Shown: in pieces, positions 16,605 to 24,300 of the stretch
Layout of the letters: every line of letters begins with the position of its first letter
Numbering within the stretch: position 1 is the stretch's first letter
Assembly (NCBI GenBank): GCA_947495165.1
Contig: CANLXM010000003.1
Span: 404,041-468,040, forward strand
From: an uncultured Cellulomonadaceae bacterium
GTDB taxonomy: Bacteria > Actinomycetota > Actinomycetes > Actinomycetales > Cellulomonadaceae
Reading direction: 5' to 3'
Length of the DNA: 64,000 nucleotides
The notes under the pieces: generated by a model
What the model was told of the DNA's origin: nothing
Seen by the model: the letters and a program-made list of their open reading frames with translations, nothing else
The model's database searches: none
Program-made: the position numbers and the translations under genes

Positions 16605-17252
16605 GTGATCGAGTCCAGAACAGACGATGCGCGCCACGGCGCGCTCGCTGCACCCGCTCGCCGTGCGCTGCTCGCGATGCTCCAGGGCACGCCGGACGCC
16701 GCCTCGGCGGCCGAGCTCGCCGCCGGGCTCGGGCTGCACGTGACCACGGTGCGGTTCCACCTGGAGCAGCTCGAGCACGCCGGTCTCGTCCGGCGCAGCG
16801 TCGAGCGCTCCGGCCGGCGCGGCCGTCCGGCGGTGCGCTACCGCTCGGTCGAGGCGGACCTGGTCGCGGCGCGGTCGGAGATGATCGACGCCCTCGCCGA
16901 CGTCGCCGCAGCCGGGGGACCCGCACCGGCGGACGAGGCACGTCGCGCCGGTGAGCGTTGGGGGGCCAGTGTCGACGTCCCGCCGGGCGACGCGCTCGAG
17001 CTCACGACGCACGTGCTGACCCGGCTCGGGTTCGAGCCCGAGCCCGCGGGCGATCGTCTGGACCTGCGCGGCTGCCCCTTCCGCGCGGCCGCGCGCCGCA
17101 ACCCGCAGGTCGTGTGCCAGATCCACCTGGGTCTCGCCCGCGCGGTGGCTGCGCGGGCCGACGACGGCACGGCCGTCGACGTCCAGCTCCTCCCGTTCGT
17201 CGAACCCACCCTCTGCCAGCTCACCCTCACACCCACAAGGAGCACCCCATGA
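16605..17252 (+). CDS. winged-helix regulator with cysteine-bearing C-terminus (ArsR/SufR-like)
   Basis: 215 residues. Residues 8-85 form a winged helix: AAELAAGLGLHVTTVRFHLEQLEHAGLV is the helix-turn-helix, followed by a basic wing RSGRRGRPAVRYR. The C-terminal part has LRGCPFRAAARR with Cys157, then NPQVVCQIHLGLARA with Cys171 and His174, and Cys204 near the end. This CPF-x-C-x-x-H arrangement is like SufR-type and related ArsR-like regulators that hold an Fe-S cluster. A cluster here could sense NO made by the divergently encoded NirK (inference). GTG 16605 is the only plausible start and follows a -10 by 7 nt. It overlaps the next gene by 4 bp. Confidence 0.8.
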   Translation: MIESRTDDARHGALAAPARRALLAMLQGTPDAASAAELAAGLGLHVTTVRFHLEQLEHAGLVRRSVERSGRRGRPAVRYRSVEADLVAARSEMIDALADVAAAGGPAPADEARRAGERWGASVDVPPGDALELTTHVLTRLGFEPEPAGDRLDLRGCPFRAAARRNPQVVCQIHLGLARAVAARADDGTAVDVQLLPFVEPTLCQLTLTPTRSTP

Positions 17253-17563
17253 GCCAGCCCATCGAGATCCTGCCCGCCGCCCCCGAGCCCGCCAGCGGCG
17301 GCTGCGGCTGTGGCGGCCACGACGAGGCCGCCCCGGTCCTCGACGTCCGGACGATCCCGCACGCCGTGCGCCACGGCGCCGTCTTCGGAGCGTTCGACTC
17401 GATCCCGGCAGGGGGCTCGCTCGTGATCATCGCCCCGCACCTGCCGGCGCCGCTGCTCGCGCAGCTGGCCCAGCGCGCCCCGATCGACGTCGAGACGATC
17501 GTCGACGGCCCCACGGACTGGCACGTCCGCATCACGCGGCGGGCCGACCCGACACAGGCGTAG
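17249..17563 (+). CDS. DUF2249 domain protein
   Basis: 104 residues. A Gly-rich segment with a GGCGCGGHDE metal-binding-looking motif (about residues 18-27) precedes a DUF2249 domain: LDVRTIPHAVRHGAVFGAFDSIPAGGSLVIIAPHLPAPLL. This TusA-like fold is often encoded near denitrification and NO-response genes; its biochemical role is not settled. AAGGAG lies 8 nt before the ATG, which overlaps the regulator stop by 4 bp, so the two are co-translated. The Cys/His motif may bind metal (inference). Confidence 0.85.
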   Translation: MSQPIEILPAAPEPASGGCGCGGHDEAAPVLDVRTIPHAVRHGAVFGAFDSIPAGGSLVIIAPHLPAPLLAQLAQRAPIDVETIVDGPTDWHVRITRRADPTQA

Positions 17564-17570
17564 CGAGACC

Positions 17571-17606
17571 GACGGCCGGCCCTCGTCCCCCGGAGGGCCG
17601 GCCGTC
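17571..17606. terminator. bidirectional hairpin terminator
   Basis: A perfect 14-bp stem (GACGGCCGGCCCTC at 17571-17584 with its complement at 17593-17606) encloses an 8-nt loop. It sits between the convergent DUF2249 and alditol oxidase genes. There is no long T run, as is usual in this GC-rich group. Confidence 0.75.
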
Positions 17607-17620
17607 CTTCGCGCCGCGCC

Positions 17621-18919
17621 TCAGATCCTCGGCAGGAAGCGGTCGAGGAAGTCGTTGCGGAACGTGCCGCCCGGGTCCATCTGGGCGGCGAGGCGGCGGA
17701 AGTCGTCGGCCCGCGGGTAGGCGGCCCGGACGTCGTCGGGCGCCATCGCGAACACCTTGCCCCAGTGCGGGCGCGGGGCGAAGGGAGCCAGCGCGTCCTC
17801 GATCGCGGGCAGCACCGCCGCGACGCCGTCGGGGTCCTTGAGCCAGGTGAAGTGCAGCGCGACCGAGTCGCGACGATAGCTCGGGCTGAGCCACAGGTCG
17901 TCCGCCGCGACGGTCCGGATCTCCGAGACGTGCAGCACGGGGGCGATGCGGTCGCCCAGGGCGCCGAGCGCCGCCACGGCCGCGCCCGCGTGCTCGGCAG
18001 GCAGGAGGTACTCGGTCTGGATCTCGTCGCCGCTGCTCGGGGTGAACTCGAGGCGGAAGTGCGGCAGCCGCTCGTGGAAGGGGCCGACGACGCCGCCCTG
18101 CTGTGTGCAGTTCTCCGCGGGCATGCTGGGGAGCGGGTGCACCGCGTCGCCGGCGAGGCGCGCCCCGCGCCAGGTCTCGGGGAACCGGCCTTGCGCATCG
18201 GTGGGCAGACCGGCCTCGTCCGCGCCGTCGCTGACGCGCCGCTTGAGCCACACCTGGTCGACGCCGGGACCGAGCCACCGGGTGAACAGGCTCACGCTGT
18301 AGGCGCTGCCCAGCACCTCGGTGATGCGCTCCTGCGTGAGCTGCTCCGGCGGGAGGTCGAGGTAGACCACCTGGCGTAGGTCGTACGTGGGCACCAGGTC
18401 GAGCGTGAGGCGCACGACGACGCCCAGCGCACCGAGGGCGACGACCGCCCCGGGAAAGCGGTCGGGGTCGGCCTCGCGGGACAGGTGCACGAGCTCCCCG
18501 CCTGCCGTGACGAGCTCGACGGCGCGCACGGACGACGCGAGGTTGGCGTTGCGGGGCCCCGAGCCGTGGGTCCCCGTGGCGCAGGCGCCGCCGACGCTGA
18601 TGTGCGGCAGCGACCCCATGTTCCTGAGCGCGAGGCCGCGCGCGTGCACCGCCTGGGCGAGTGCGCCGTACCGCACGCCCGCGGCGACGGTGACCGTGCG
18701 CGCGGCCTCGTCGACCTCGATCGTCTCCGGGAGCCCGGCGACCGACACGAGCTCGCCGTCGGTGTCCGCCACCCGGCTGAACGAGTGCGCGGTGCCGAGG
18801 GCACGGATCCGGGGTGCCGCGGCGACGATCGCCCGCAGCTCGTCCACGGTCGACGGGGCGTGCACGCGGGTGGCGCCGAAGGCCACGGTCCCGGACCAGT
18901 TCGTCAAGGGGGTCGTCAT
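17621..18919 (-). CDS. alditol (xylitol/sorbitol) oxidase, FAD-linked
   Basis: 432 residues of the vanillyl-alcohol-oxidase fold. The N-terminal FAD domain has RALGTAHSFSRVAD, where His45 is at the position that carries covalent FAD in Streptomyces AldO, then LRNMGSLPHISVGGACATGTHGSG. The C-terminal substrate domain holds HFTWLKD and PHWGKVFAM, matching AldO and sugar-1,4-lactone oxidases. It oxidises sugar alcohols at C1 with O2, producing H2O2. The resemblance to Streptomyces coelicolor AldO is clear along the length, so alditol oxidase is preferred over lactone oxidase. GAGAGGA precedes the ATG. A TAGCGT -10 overlaps the end of the upstream lipoprotein gene. Confidence 0.88.
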   Translation of the reverse strand: MTTPLTNWSGTVAFGATRVHAPSTVDELRAIVAAAPRIRALGTAHSFSRVADTDGELVSVAGLPETIEVDEAARTVTVAAGVRYGALAQAVHARGLALRNMGSLPHISVGGACATGTHGSGPRNANLASSVRAVELVTAGGELVHLSREADPDRFPGAVVALGALGVVVRLTLDLVPTYDLRQVVYLDLPPEQLTQERITEVLGSAYSVSLFTRWLGPGVDQVWLKRRVSDGADEAGLPTDAQGRFPETWRGARLAGDAVHPLPSMPAENCTQQGGVVGPFHERLPHFRLEFTPSSGDEIQTEYLLPAEHAGAAVAALGALGDRIAPVLHVSEIRTVAADDLWLSPSYRRDSVALHFTWLKDPDGVAAVLPAIEDALAPFAPRPHWGKVFAMAPDDVRAAYPRADDFRRLAAQMDPGGTFRNDFLDRFLPRI

Positions 18920-18949
18920 GGGGTCCTCTCGGTGGCCCAGCGGTCCGTG

Positions 18950-18955
18950 ACGCTA
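18950..18955 (-). promoter_or_regulatory. -10 element of the alditol oxidase gene
   Basis: TAGCGT on the minus strand. Its TAG is also the stop codon of the lipoprotein gene. It lies 30 nt before the ATG at 18919, leaving room for a short leader with a Shine-Dalgarno. Confidence 0.4.
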
Positions 18956-19366
18956 CAGGCACGGCTCCTCAGGCTCGTCGTCGGCCGTGCGGAGCCGGAA
19001 CTCCACCACGTGGCCCTGGTCGTCGGTGAAGAGCGCCTGGTCGCCGTTCACCCGCACCCATCCTGCCTGACTCGGGTTGTCCCAGCCTGCGGGCGGGTTG
19101 TCCCAGCCGCCCGTGGGCGTCTCGCTGGCGCTCGGGCCGCCGTCCCCGCTCGCGTCGTCGAGCTTCGAGGTGAGCGGACCGTCGACGGGGACGTACTCGC
19201 GTCCCTCGTGGTGCAGGCTGCGGACGCCGCAGTGTACGTAGAGGTCGATCTCGGTGCGCGGCACGTCCTCGTATGCCTCCGGGATCGCGCCCTCACCCGC
19301 GCACGCCGTCAGGAGGATCAGCGCGAGCGCGCCCGCGCCGATCGCGCGTCGGCCATCCAGACTCAT
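18953..19366 (-). CDS. small lipoprotein of unknown function
   Basis: 137 residues beginning MSLDGRRAIGAGALALILLT and then the lipobox Cys (LLTAC), so it should be exported and lipid-anchored. The mature part has ten to fifteen aromatic and acidic residues and a short internal repeat, GWDNPPAGWDNP, followed by AGWVRVNGDQALFTDDQGHVVEFRLR, which looks like a small beta domain. No family recognised. A longer frame upstream lacks coding character; ATG 19366 gives the only sensible signal peptide. A TAAGGT -10-like element is at 19411-19406. Confidence 0.75.
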   Translation of the reverse strand: MSLDGRRAIGAGALALILLTACAGEGAIPEAYEDVPRTEIDLYVHCGVRSLHHEGREYVPVDGPLTSKLDDASGDGGPSASETPTGGWDNPPAGWDNPSQAGWVRVNGDQALFTDDQGHVVEFRLRTADDEPEEPCL

Positions 19367-19481
19367 CAGCCACCACCGTTCCGCCGGCCCCCCGGGATGG
19401 CCCGACCTTAGCGGTTGCGCGGTCACGCGGACAGCCCTCTGGAGCCGCCGGAGCTCAGCTCGCCAGCCCAGCGTGAGGTTG

Positions 19482-19497
19482 TCGGAACGCTTTCCGA
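19482..19497. promoter_or_regulatory. perfect 6-4-6 inverted repeat between lipoprotein and ASCH genes
   Basis: TCGGAA-CGCT-TTCCGA, perfect in both arms, lies 18 bp past the ASCH stop and about 115 bp upstream of the lipoprotein start. It may be an operator or a small terminator stem. No T run follows. Confidence 0.3.
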
Positions 19498-19515
19498 GTG
19501 AGCTGAGGGTCGACG

Positions 19516-20010
19516 TCAGTCCGCGTGCTCGGGCGGCCACACCACCGTGAACCGCTCGAGCACGATCTCGTCGTCGGGAGACCACGTGGCACCGCGCGCG
19601 GCGCAGGTGCGCTCCCAGTAGCGGCGGTGCTCGGTGCGCCAGCTCGCGAGCGTCCGGTCATCCTCGCCCTCGTCGTGGGCGAAGGCGGCGTCGACGTCGT
19701 CGAACCGGGCGAGTCGGAGCTCGGTGCTGCGGATGACGATGCGCGGCGTGCCCCGGCCGTCGCACGCGATCCAGTGGGAGCCGATCCGCGGCATCTCGTC
19801 GAACTCCGCGGCCAGCTCGGCGGTCGCACGCTTGCGTCCGCTGAGCACGACGGCGAGGAGCGCGTCGGCGAGCCCGGCGGAGTCGCCGAAAGTCTCGACG
19901 GTGTACTCCGGACACGCCGCGACGGCGTGCGGGTGGGCCGCGGCATACGCGTCCCACATCGCGTCAGCAGCCGCGCGATCGAGGGCCGGGAGCGGGATGC
20001 GGTCGGTCAT
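19516..20010 (-). CDS. ASCH domain protein
   Basis: 164 residues. The ASCH fold (an RNA-binding PUA-like beta barrel) shows as LLAVVLSGRKRATAELAAEF, IGSHWIACDGRGTPRIVIRS, TELRLARFDDVDAAFAHDEG and WRTEHRRYWER, with a C-terminal strand IVLERFTVVW. The GKKxxT-like motif (SGRKRAT) is the family hallmark. Proteins of this kind are thought to bind RNA or modified nucleosides; the ligand is unknown. It is 15 bp from the upstream membrane-protein gene on the same strand, so they may be co-transcribed. Confidence 0.85.
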   Translation of the reverse strand: MTDRIPLPALDRAAADAMWDAYAAAHPHAVAACPEYTVETFGDSAGLADALLAVVLSGRKRATAELAAEFDEMPRIGSHWIACDGRGTPRIVIRSTELRLARFDDVDAAFAHDEGEDDRTLASWRTEHRRYWERTCAARGATWSPDDEIVLERFTVVWPPEHAD

Positions 20011-20025
20011 CGGTGGACGCTCCGG

Positions 20026-20361
20026 CTACTGGCTGGGAGCGCCGATGCCCCAGCGGCCGCCGGGGACGACCGCCGCAGCCGGGTCGCTGCTCGACAGGTG
20101 GCCCTGGGCTCCGGCCGCTGGTGCGGGGAGCTCGCCCGCGCCGCTCAGGTCTGTGTGGCGGTCGAACCGCTGCAACGCTCGGAACAGCCCGACCAGGAAT
20201 GTTGCCGTACCGGCGAGCGAGATGATCGCGGCGATGATGAGGAACAGCCCGGAGGTCATCGCCCAACCGAGCAGCCCGACGGACGCAGCCACGAGTGCCA
20301 GCGCGAGCCCGGTCACAATGGTCTCGGCGCTGCGGGGGACGGTCGTCGTGGGCTCGCTCAT
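20026..20361 (-). CDS. small two-helix membrane protein
   Basis: 111 residues. Two adjacent transmembrane helices (IVTGLALALVAASVGLLGWA and LFLIIAAIISLAGTATFLVG) are followed by a cytoplasmic-type basic stretch and a Pro/Ala/Gly-rich tail. No family recognised. ATG 20361 follows AGCGAGGA. A TAGGGT -10-like element (20441-20436) lies about 75 bp upstream. Confidence 0.7.
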   Translation of the reverse strand: MSEPTTTVPRSAETIVTGLALALVAASVGLLGWAMTSGLFLIIAAIISLAGTATFLVGLFRALQRFDRHTDLSGAGELPAPAAGAQGHLSSSDPAAAVVPGGRWGIGAPSQ

Positions 20362-20435
20362 GGCGGGGTGTCCTCGCTGATCGGTCGGTGCGGCTGATGC
20401 TGGCCCGTGGGACGCGAACCTGCTGGCGATGCCAC

Positions 20436-20441
20436 ACCCTA
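20436..20441 (-). promoter_or_regulatory. -10-like element before the small membrane protein
   Basis: TAGGGT on the minus strand, 74 nt before the ATG at 20361. The gap 20362-20478 otherwise shows only GC-rich short inverted repeats. Confidence 0.3.
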
Positions 20442-20478
20442 TCCAGCGCGAGCGTCGACCCGGCGGTCCGCCGTCAGG

Positions 20479-21000
20479 TCAGTCTGTTCCGCCCCGGCCC
20501 AGCATGCCAGCCAGGTAGGCCGCCTGGCCGGCGTGCTGCAGGTCGTCGGAGATCACGCTCACGAGCCGGACGCCGAGCGTCACGGGCGGGTCCCAGCGCT
20601 CGTCCACCACGCGCGCGAGGTCGTCGTCCGTCAGCCCGGCGACGAACTCGACCGTGCGCGCGTGGACCGCGTCGACGTACCCCGTCAGGAGCTCGGTGCT
20701 GAGCCTGCTCACCCGCGCGACGTCGTCGGACGAGTGCCCGTAGCCGATGTCCACGACCGGGAGCTCGAGCCCGAACCGCTCCGCCCACCCGTCCTCGGTC
20801 CACGCCTGCGGGCGCCCCGCGACGTCGGCGACGTGGTCGTCCTGAACCCGCGCCAGGTGCCAGACCAGCCACGCGATCGAGTTCGCCTGCGGGTCGGGGC
20901 GGACGTCGAGGTGCTCGGCGGGGAGGCCGTCCAGCACCTCGTGGACGACCTCGCGGATCCGTCCGAAGGCGTCGACGAGCAGGTCCGTCGTGGCGGTCAT
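20479..21000 (-). CDS. DinB-like / mycothiol-dependent enzyme fold protein
   Basis: 173 residues predicted as a four-helix bundle. NSIAWLVWHLARVQDDHVAD (about residues 36-55) and SDDLQHAGQAAYLAG near the C-terminus supply histidines typical of the metal site of DinB/DUF664 proteins. Several relatives are mycothiol- or bacillithiol-dependent S-transferases; this one's substrate is unknown. Its ATG overlaps the stop of the substrate-binding protein gene (TGATG), so it is the last gene of the ABC importer operon, although no functional link is evident. Confidence 0.82.
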   Translation of the reverse strand: MTATTDLLVDAFGRIREVVHEVLDGLPAEHLDVRPDPQANSIAWLVWHLARVQDDHVADVAGRPQAWTEDGWAERFGLELPVVDIGYGHSSDDVARVSRLSTELLTGYVDAVHARTVEFVAGLTDDDLARVVDERWDPPVTLGVRLVSVISDDLQHAGQAAYLAGMLGRGGTD

Positions 21001-21974
21001 CAGCCCAGCAGCCCTTCGGCGGTGAGCCAGTCGGTGGCGATGGTCGCGGCGTCGAGCTGCTCGCCCTGGCTGCGCGCGTTCATCGCGACGAGATCCTCGG
21101 TCGTCAGCGCGGCGCTGATCGGGTCGAGGGTGGCAGCGAGCTCCTCGGCGCGGTCGGCTGCCACGAGCGGGAGCACGTTCTGCGCGAGGAACATGGACTC
21201 GGGGTCCTCGAGCGCGACGAGCTCGCCCGCGGCGAGCACCGGGTCAGCGGTGTACACGTTGCCCATCGTGATCGTGCCGTCGCGCAGAGCGTCCTGTGTC
21301 AGGGGGCCGCCGCTGTCGCCGATCGCCACGAAGTCGACGGTCACGTCGTAGAGCTCCTGCAGCCCCGAAGGGCCGTACGGCCGCGACTCGAGCTCGGGAT
21401 TGCCACCGATCGTGACGTCACCGTCGTAACCGGCGAGATCGGCGAGGCTCGTGATCCCGTTCGACTCCGAGAACTCGCGCGTGACCGTGTAGGAGTCGGC
21501 ATCCTGCGCCTCGGCGTGCTCGAGGACGGTCAGGCCCTCGGGCAGCGCCTCGGGCAGCGCTGCGGCCACGTCCTCGGGTGAGCGGGCCTCGGTCTCCGCG
21601 TCGTAGAACTGCAGGAGGTTCCCGGAGTACTCCGGGAGCAGGTCGACCTCGCCGGAGGTCATGGCGGCCAGGTAGACGTCGCGCTGCCCGATCTGGAACT
21701 GGCGCGTCACCTCGAAGCCGTCAGCCTCGAGCGCCTGCGCGTAGATCTCGGCGAGGATCTCGTTGGAGTAGTACGCCTGCGAGCCGACGACGACCGGCGC
21801 GTCGCCGCCGGTCTCGCCGGCCGACGTAGGAGCGCTCGTCGGGGCGAGCGGGTCTTCGCTCCCGCCGCAGGCGGTGAGCGCGAGGGCGAGCGTCGTGACC
21901 GCAGCGCCCCGGACGGCGAGCGTGCGGAGCGGCGAGCGTCGGACGGTCGGACGGTGCTGCTGGCGAGCGATCAC
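21000..21974 (-). CDS. glycine betaine/choline-type ABC transporter substrate-binding lipoprotein
   Basis: 324 residues. The signal peptide ends in the lipobox ALTACGGS. The OpuAC fold is visible from VVVGSQAYYSNEILAEIYAQ through LLPEYSGNLLQFYD to QDALRDGTITMGNVYTADP, characteristic of ProX/OpuC-type receptors for quaternary amines such as glycine betaine or choline. GTG 21974 has AGAGGAA upstream. Two permeases and an ATPase are encoded just before it. The role is import of compatible solutes for osmoprotection; the precise ligand is not deducible. Confidence 0.9.
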   Translation of the reverse strand: MIARQQHRPTVRRSPLRTLAVRGAAVTTLALALTACGGSEDPLAPTSAPTSAGETGGDAPVVVGSQAYYSNEILAEIYAQALEADGFEVTRQFQIGQRDVYLAAMTSGEVDLLPEYSGNLLQFYDAETEARSPEDVAAALPEALPEGLTVLEHAEAQDADSYTVTREFSESNGITSLADLAGYDGDVTIGGNPELESRPYGPSGLQELYDVTVDFVAIGDSGGPLTQDALRDGTITMGNVYTADPVLAAGELVALEDPESMFLAQNVLPLVAADRAEELAATLDPISAALTTEDLVAMNARSQGEQLDAATIATDWLTAEGLLG

Positions 21975-22010
21975 GGGGAGTTCCTCTTCCGCTGGGGCCT
22001 GTTCTCTGGG

Positions 22011-22706
22011 TCAGTCTGCTGTGTGCACGGCGGGCTGTCGCGCCGGAGCGGTGATCGTCCGCGCCGCGCGGGCGGCCACGGCCAGCACCGCGTCGACGAT
22101 GACGGCGAGCGCGACGATGAGCAGCGCGCCGCCGAGCATCTCGTCGTAGGAGCGCAGGGCGATCCCGCGCTGGATGTAGATGCCGAGCCCGCCGAGCCCG
22201 ACGTAGGACGCCAGGACCGCCGTCGCGACGATCTGCAGCGCCGCGCTGCGCAGCCCGCCGACGAGGAGCGGCAGCCCGAGCGGAGCCTCGACGCGCGTGA
22301 GGATCTGCCACTCGGTCATGCCCGTGGCGCGCGCCGCGTCGATCACGTCGCGGTCGATCGCCTCCAGCCCGGCGTACGCGCCGGCGAGCACCGACGGGAT
22401 CCCGAGGACGACGAGCACGGCGGTCGCCGCGAGCCAGGCGTCCCCGATGCCCACAGCGAGCGTGAGCACCGTGAGCAGCCCGAGCGACGGCAGCGCACGT
22501 GCCGCACCCGACAGCGCGACGGCCAGCTGCCGCCCGCGTCCCGTGTGCCCGATCAGGTAGCCCAGCGGGATGGCCACGAGCGCAGCGACGCCGAGCGCCA
22601 GCAGCGTGTAACCGAGGTGCTCGAGCACACGGGCCGCGATGCGACCGGAACCGGCGTGCTGCGCAGGATCGAGGAGCCAGGCGACGGCGTCGCGGAAGAG
22701 GTTCAC
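22011..22706 (-). CDS. glycine betaine-type ABC transporter permease, second
   Basis: 231 residues, five to six transmembrane helices of the BPD_transp_1 fold. The cytoplasmic EAA loop is EAIDRDVIDAARATGMTEWQ followed by ILTRVEAPLGLPLLVGG. GTG 22706 overlaps the upstream permease stop by 4 bp. It pairs with the permease encoded at 22703-23383 to form the membrane channel of the importer. Confidence 0.9.
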   Translation of the reverse strand: MNLFRDAVAWLLDPAQHAGSGRIAARVLEHLGYTLLALGVAALVAIPLGYLIGHTGRGRQLAVALSGAARALPSLGLLTVLTLAVGIGDAWLAATAVLVVLGIPSVLAGAYAGLEAIDRDVIDAARATGMTEWQILTRVEAPLGLPLLVGGLRSAALQIVATAVLASYVGLGGLGIYIQRGIALRSYDEMLGGALLIVALAVIVDAVLAVAARAARTITAPARQPAVHTAD

Positions 22707-23383
22707 GCGGCACCCCTCGCCGTCAGACGCAGGCGTGCGGCACGCCCGCTCGGGCGGCGTGTCCACGGCAGCAGCACCCGCCCGACCAGCACGAGCACGA
22801 GGTCGAACGCGAGAGCGATGAGCACCGTCGCGACGATGCCCGCGACGATCTCCTCCGGGATCCCGCGCTGGAGCCCGTCCATGAACAGGTAGCCCAGGCT
22901 GCGGATGCCGACCAGCACGCCGACCGTGACGAGGCTGACCGTGCTCACGGCCACGACGCGAAGACCGGCGAGCAGCACAGGCCCGGCGAGCGGCAGGTCG
23001 ACCGCCCAGAACCGGCGCCACGGCGAGTACCCCAGGGCGACCGCGGCCTGGCGCACCGCAGGGTCGACCGAGGCCAGACCCTCGGTGACCGACCGCGTCA
23101 TGAGCGCGACCGCGTAGATCGACATCGCGATCACGACGTTCGCCTCGCTGAGGAAGCTGATCCCCAGCACCGGCGGCAGGAGCACGAACAGCGCGAGGGA
23201 GGGGATGGTGTACGCCAGCCCGACGACCGTCAGGATGGCTGCGCGCAGCGGGCGCACGCGCCAGGCGAGCGTGCCGAGGGGCAGGGCGAGGACGAGGCCC
23301 GCGAGGATCGGGACCACGCAGAGCAGCGCGTGCCGGACCGCGAGGTCGGCGATCAGCTCGAGGTTCGCGCCGATCCAGCTCAT
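22703..23383 (-). CDS. glycine betaine-type ABC transporter permease, first
   Basis: 226 residues, about six transmembrane helices. The EAA loop reads SVDPAVRQAAVALGYSPWRR and then FWAVDLPLAGPVLLAGLR. It starts with ATG 23383, overlapping the ATPase stop by 4 bp, and ends overlapping the next permease gene by 4 bp. It is homologous to that partner, as usual in OpuC/YehYW-like systems with two permease subunits. Confidence 0.9.
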   Translation of the reverse strand: MSWIGANLELIADLAVRHALLCVVPILAGLVLALPLGTLAWRVRPLRAAILTVVGLAYTIPSLALFVLLPPVLGISFLSEANVVIAMSIYAVALMTRSVTEGLASVDPAVRQAAVALGYSPWRRFWAVDLPLAGPVLLAGLRVVAVSTVSLVTVGVLVGIRSLGYLFMDGLQRGIPEEIVAGIVATVLIALAFDLVLVLVGRVLLPWTRRPSGRAARLRLTARGAA

Positions 23384-24204
23384 GCGGTCGGCTCGTCCTC
23401 GAGGACTCCCGCCGGCCGGCCCTCGGCGTCGACGACGATCCGGCGCCCGTCCTGCTCACGCACCTGGAGCGCACGGCGCCCCCGGGTCACTCCGACGAAG
23501 TCCGCGACGAACTGGTCGGCGGGCGCGGCCATGATCTCCGCGGGAGTTCCCTGCTGGGCGATCCGCCCGCCCTCGCGCAGGATCACGACCCGGTCGCCCA
23601 CGCGGAAAGCCTCGTCGATGTCGTGCGTGACCAGCACGATCGTCTTGGCGAGCTGGCTCTGGATGCGGAGCAGCTCGTCCTGCAGGTCGGTCCGGACGAT
23701 CGGGTCGACCGCCCCGAACGGCTCGTCCATGAGCAGGATGTTCGGGTCCGCCGCGAGCGCGCGCGCCACCCCGACCCGCTGCTGCTGACCGCCCGAGAGC
23801 TGGTGCGGGTAGCGGTCCGCCATGGCGCGGTCCAGGCCCACGGTGTCCATGGTCTCCAGGGCCCGGGTCTGGGCGTCGCGTCGCGCCATCCCGTTGAGCC
23901 GCAGCACGGTCGCCACGTTGTCGAGGACGCGGCGGTGGGGGAGCAGCCCCGAGCTCTGCATCACGTAGCCGACGCGACGGCGCAGCCGGACGGGGTCGAG
24001 GCCTGCGACGTCGTCGTCGTCGATCAGGACCGTGCCGGCGGTCGGGTCGACCATCCGGTTGATCATGCGCAGGACCGTCGTCTTGCCCGAGCCGGAGGAC
24101 CCGACGAGCACCGTGACCTGGTGTGCCGGGATGACGAGGTCGAGGTCCACGACGGCGTCCGCGCCGCCGGCGAACCGCTTGGACACCCCCCGCAGCTCGA
24201 TCAT
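23380..24204 (-). CDS. glycine betaine-type ABC transporter ATP-binding protein
   Basis: 274 residues. Walker A is GSSGSGKTT, Q-loop in GYVMQSSGLLPH, signature LSGGQQQRVGVARALAADP, Walker B ILLMDEPFGAVDP and switch VTHDIDEAF. This is the ProV/OpuCA subfamily. Unlike full-length ProV, it lacks the tandem CBS osmosensor domains; the C-terminal extension after the core is only about 45 residues. It is first in the operon (ATPase, permease, permease, receptor, DinB-like). Confidence 0.92.
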   Translation of the reverse strand: MIELRGVSKRFAGGADAVVDLDLVIPAHQVTVLVGSSGSGKTTVLRMINRMVDPTAGTVLIDDDDVAGLDPVRLRRRVGYVMQSSGLLPHRRVLDNVATVLRLNGMARRDAQTRALETMDTVGLDRAMADRYPHQLSGGQQQRVGVARALAADPNILLMDEPFGAVDPIVRTDLQDELLRIQSQLAKTIVLVTHDIDEAFRVGDRVVILREGGRIAQQGTPAEIMAAPADQFVADFVGVTRGRRALQVREQDGRRIVVDAEGRPAGVLEDEPTA

Positions 24205-24300
24205 GCGGCGGGACGCGGGCGAGGGCGGGCGTGGCAGGGCATGGCTACGAGGCTACTGCGGACAGGTGACACGCGACACGACGAGCGGGAACATGGGCGC

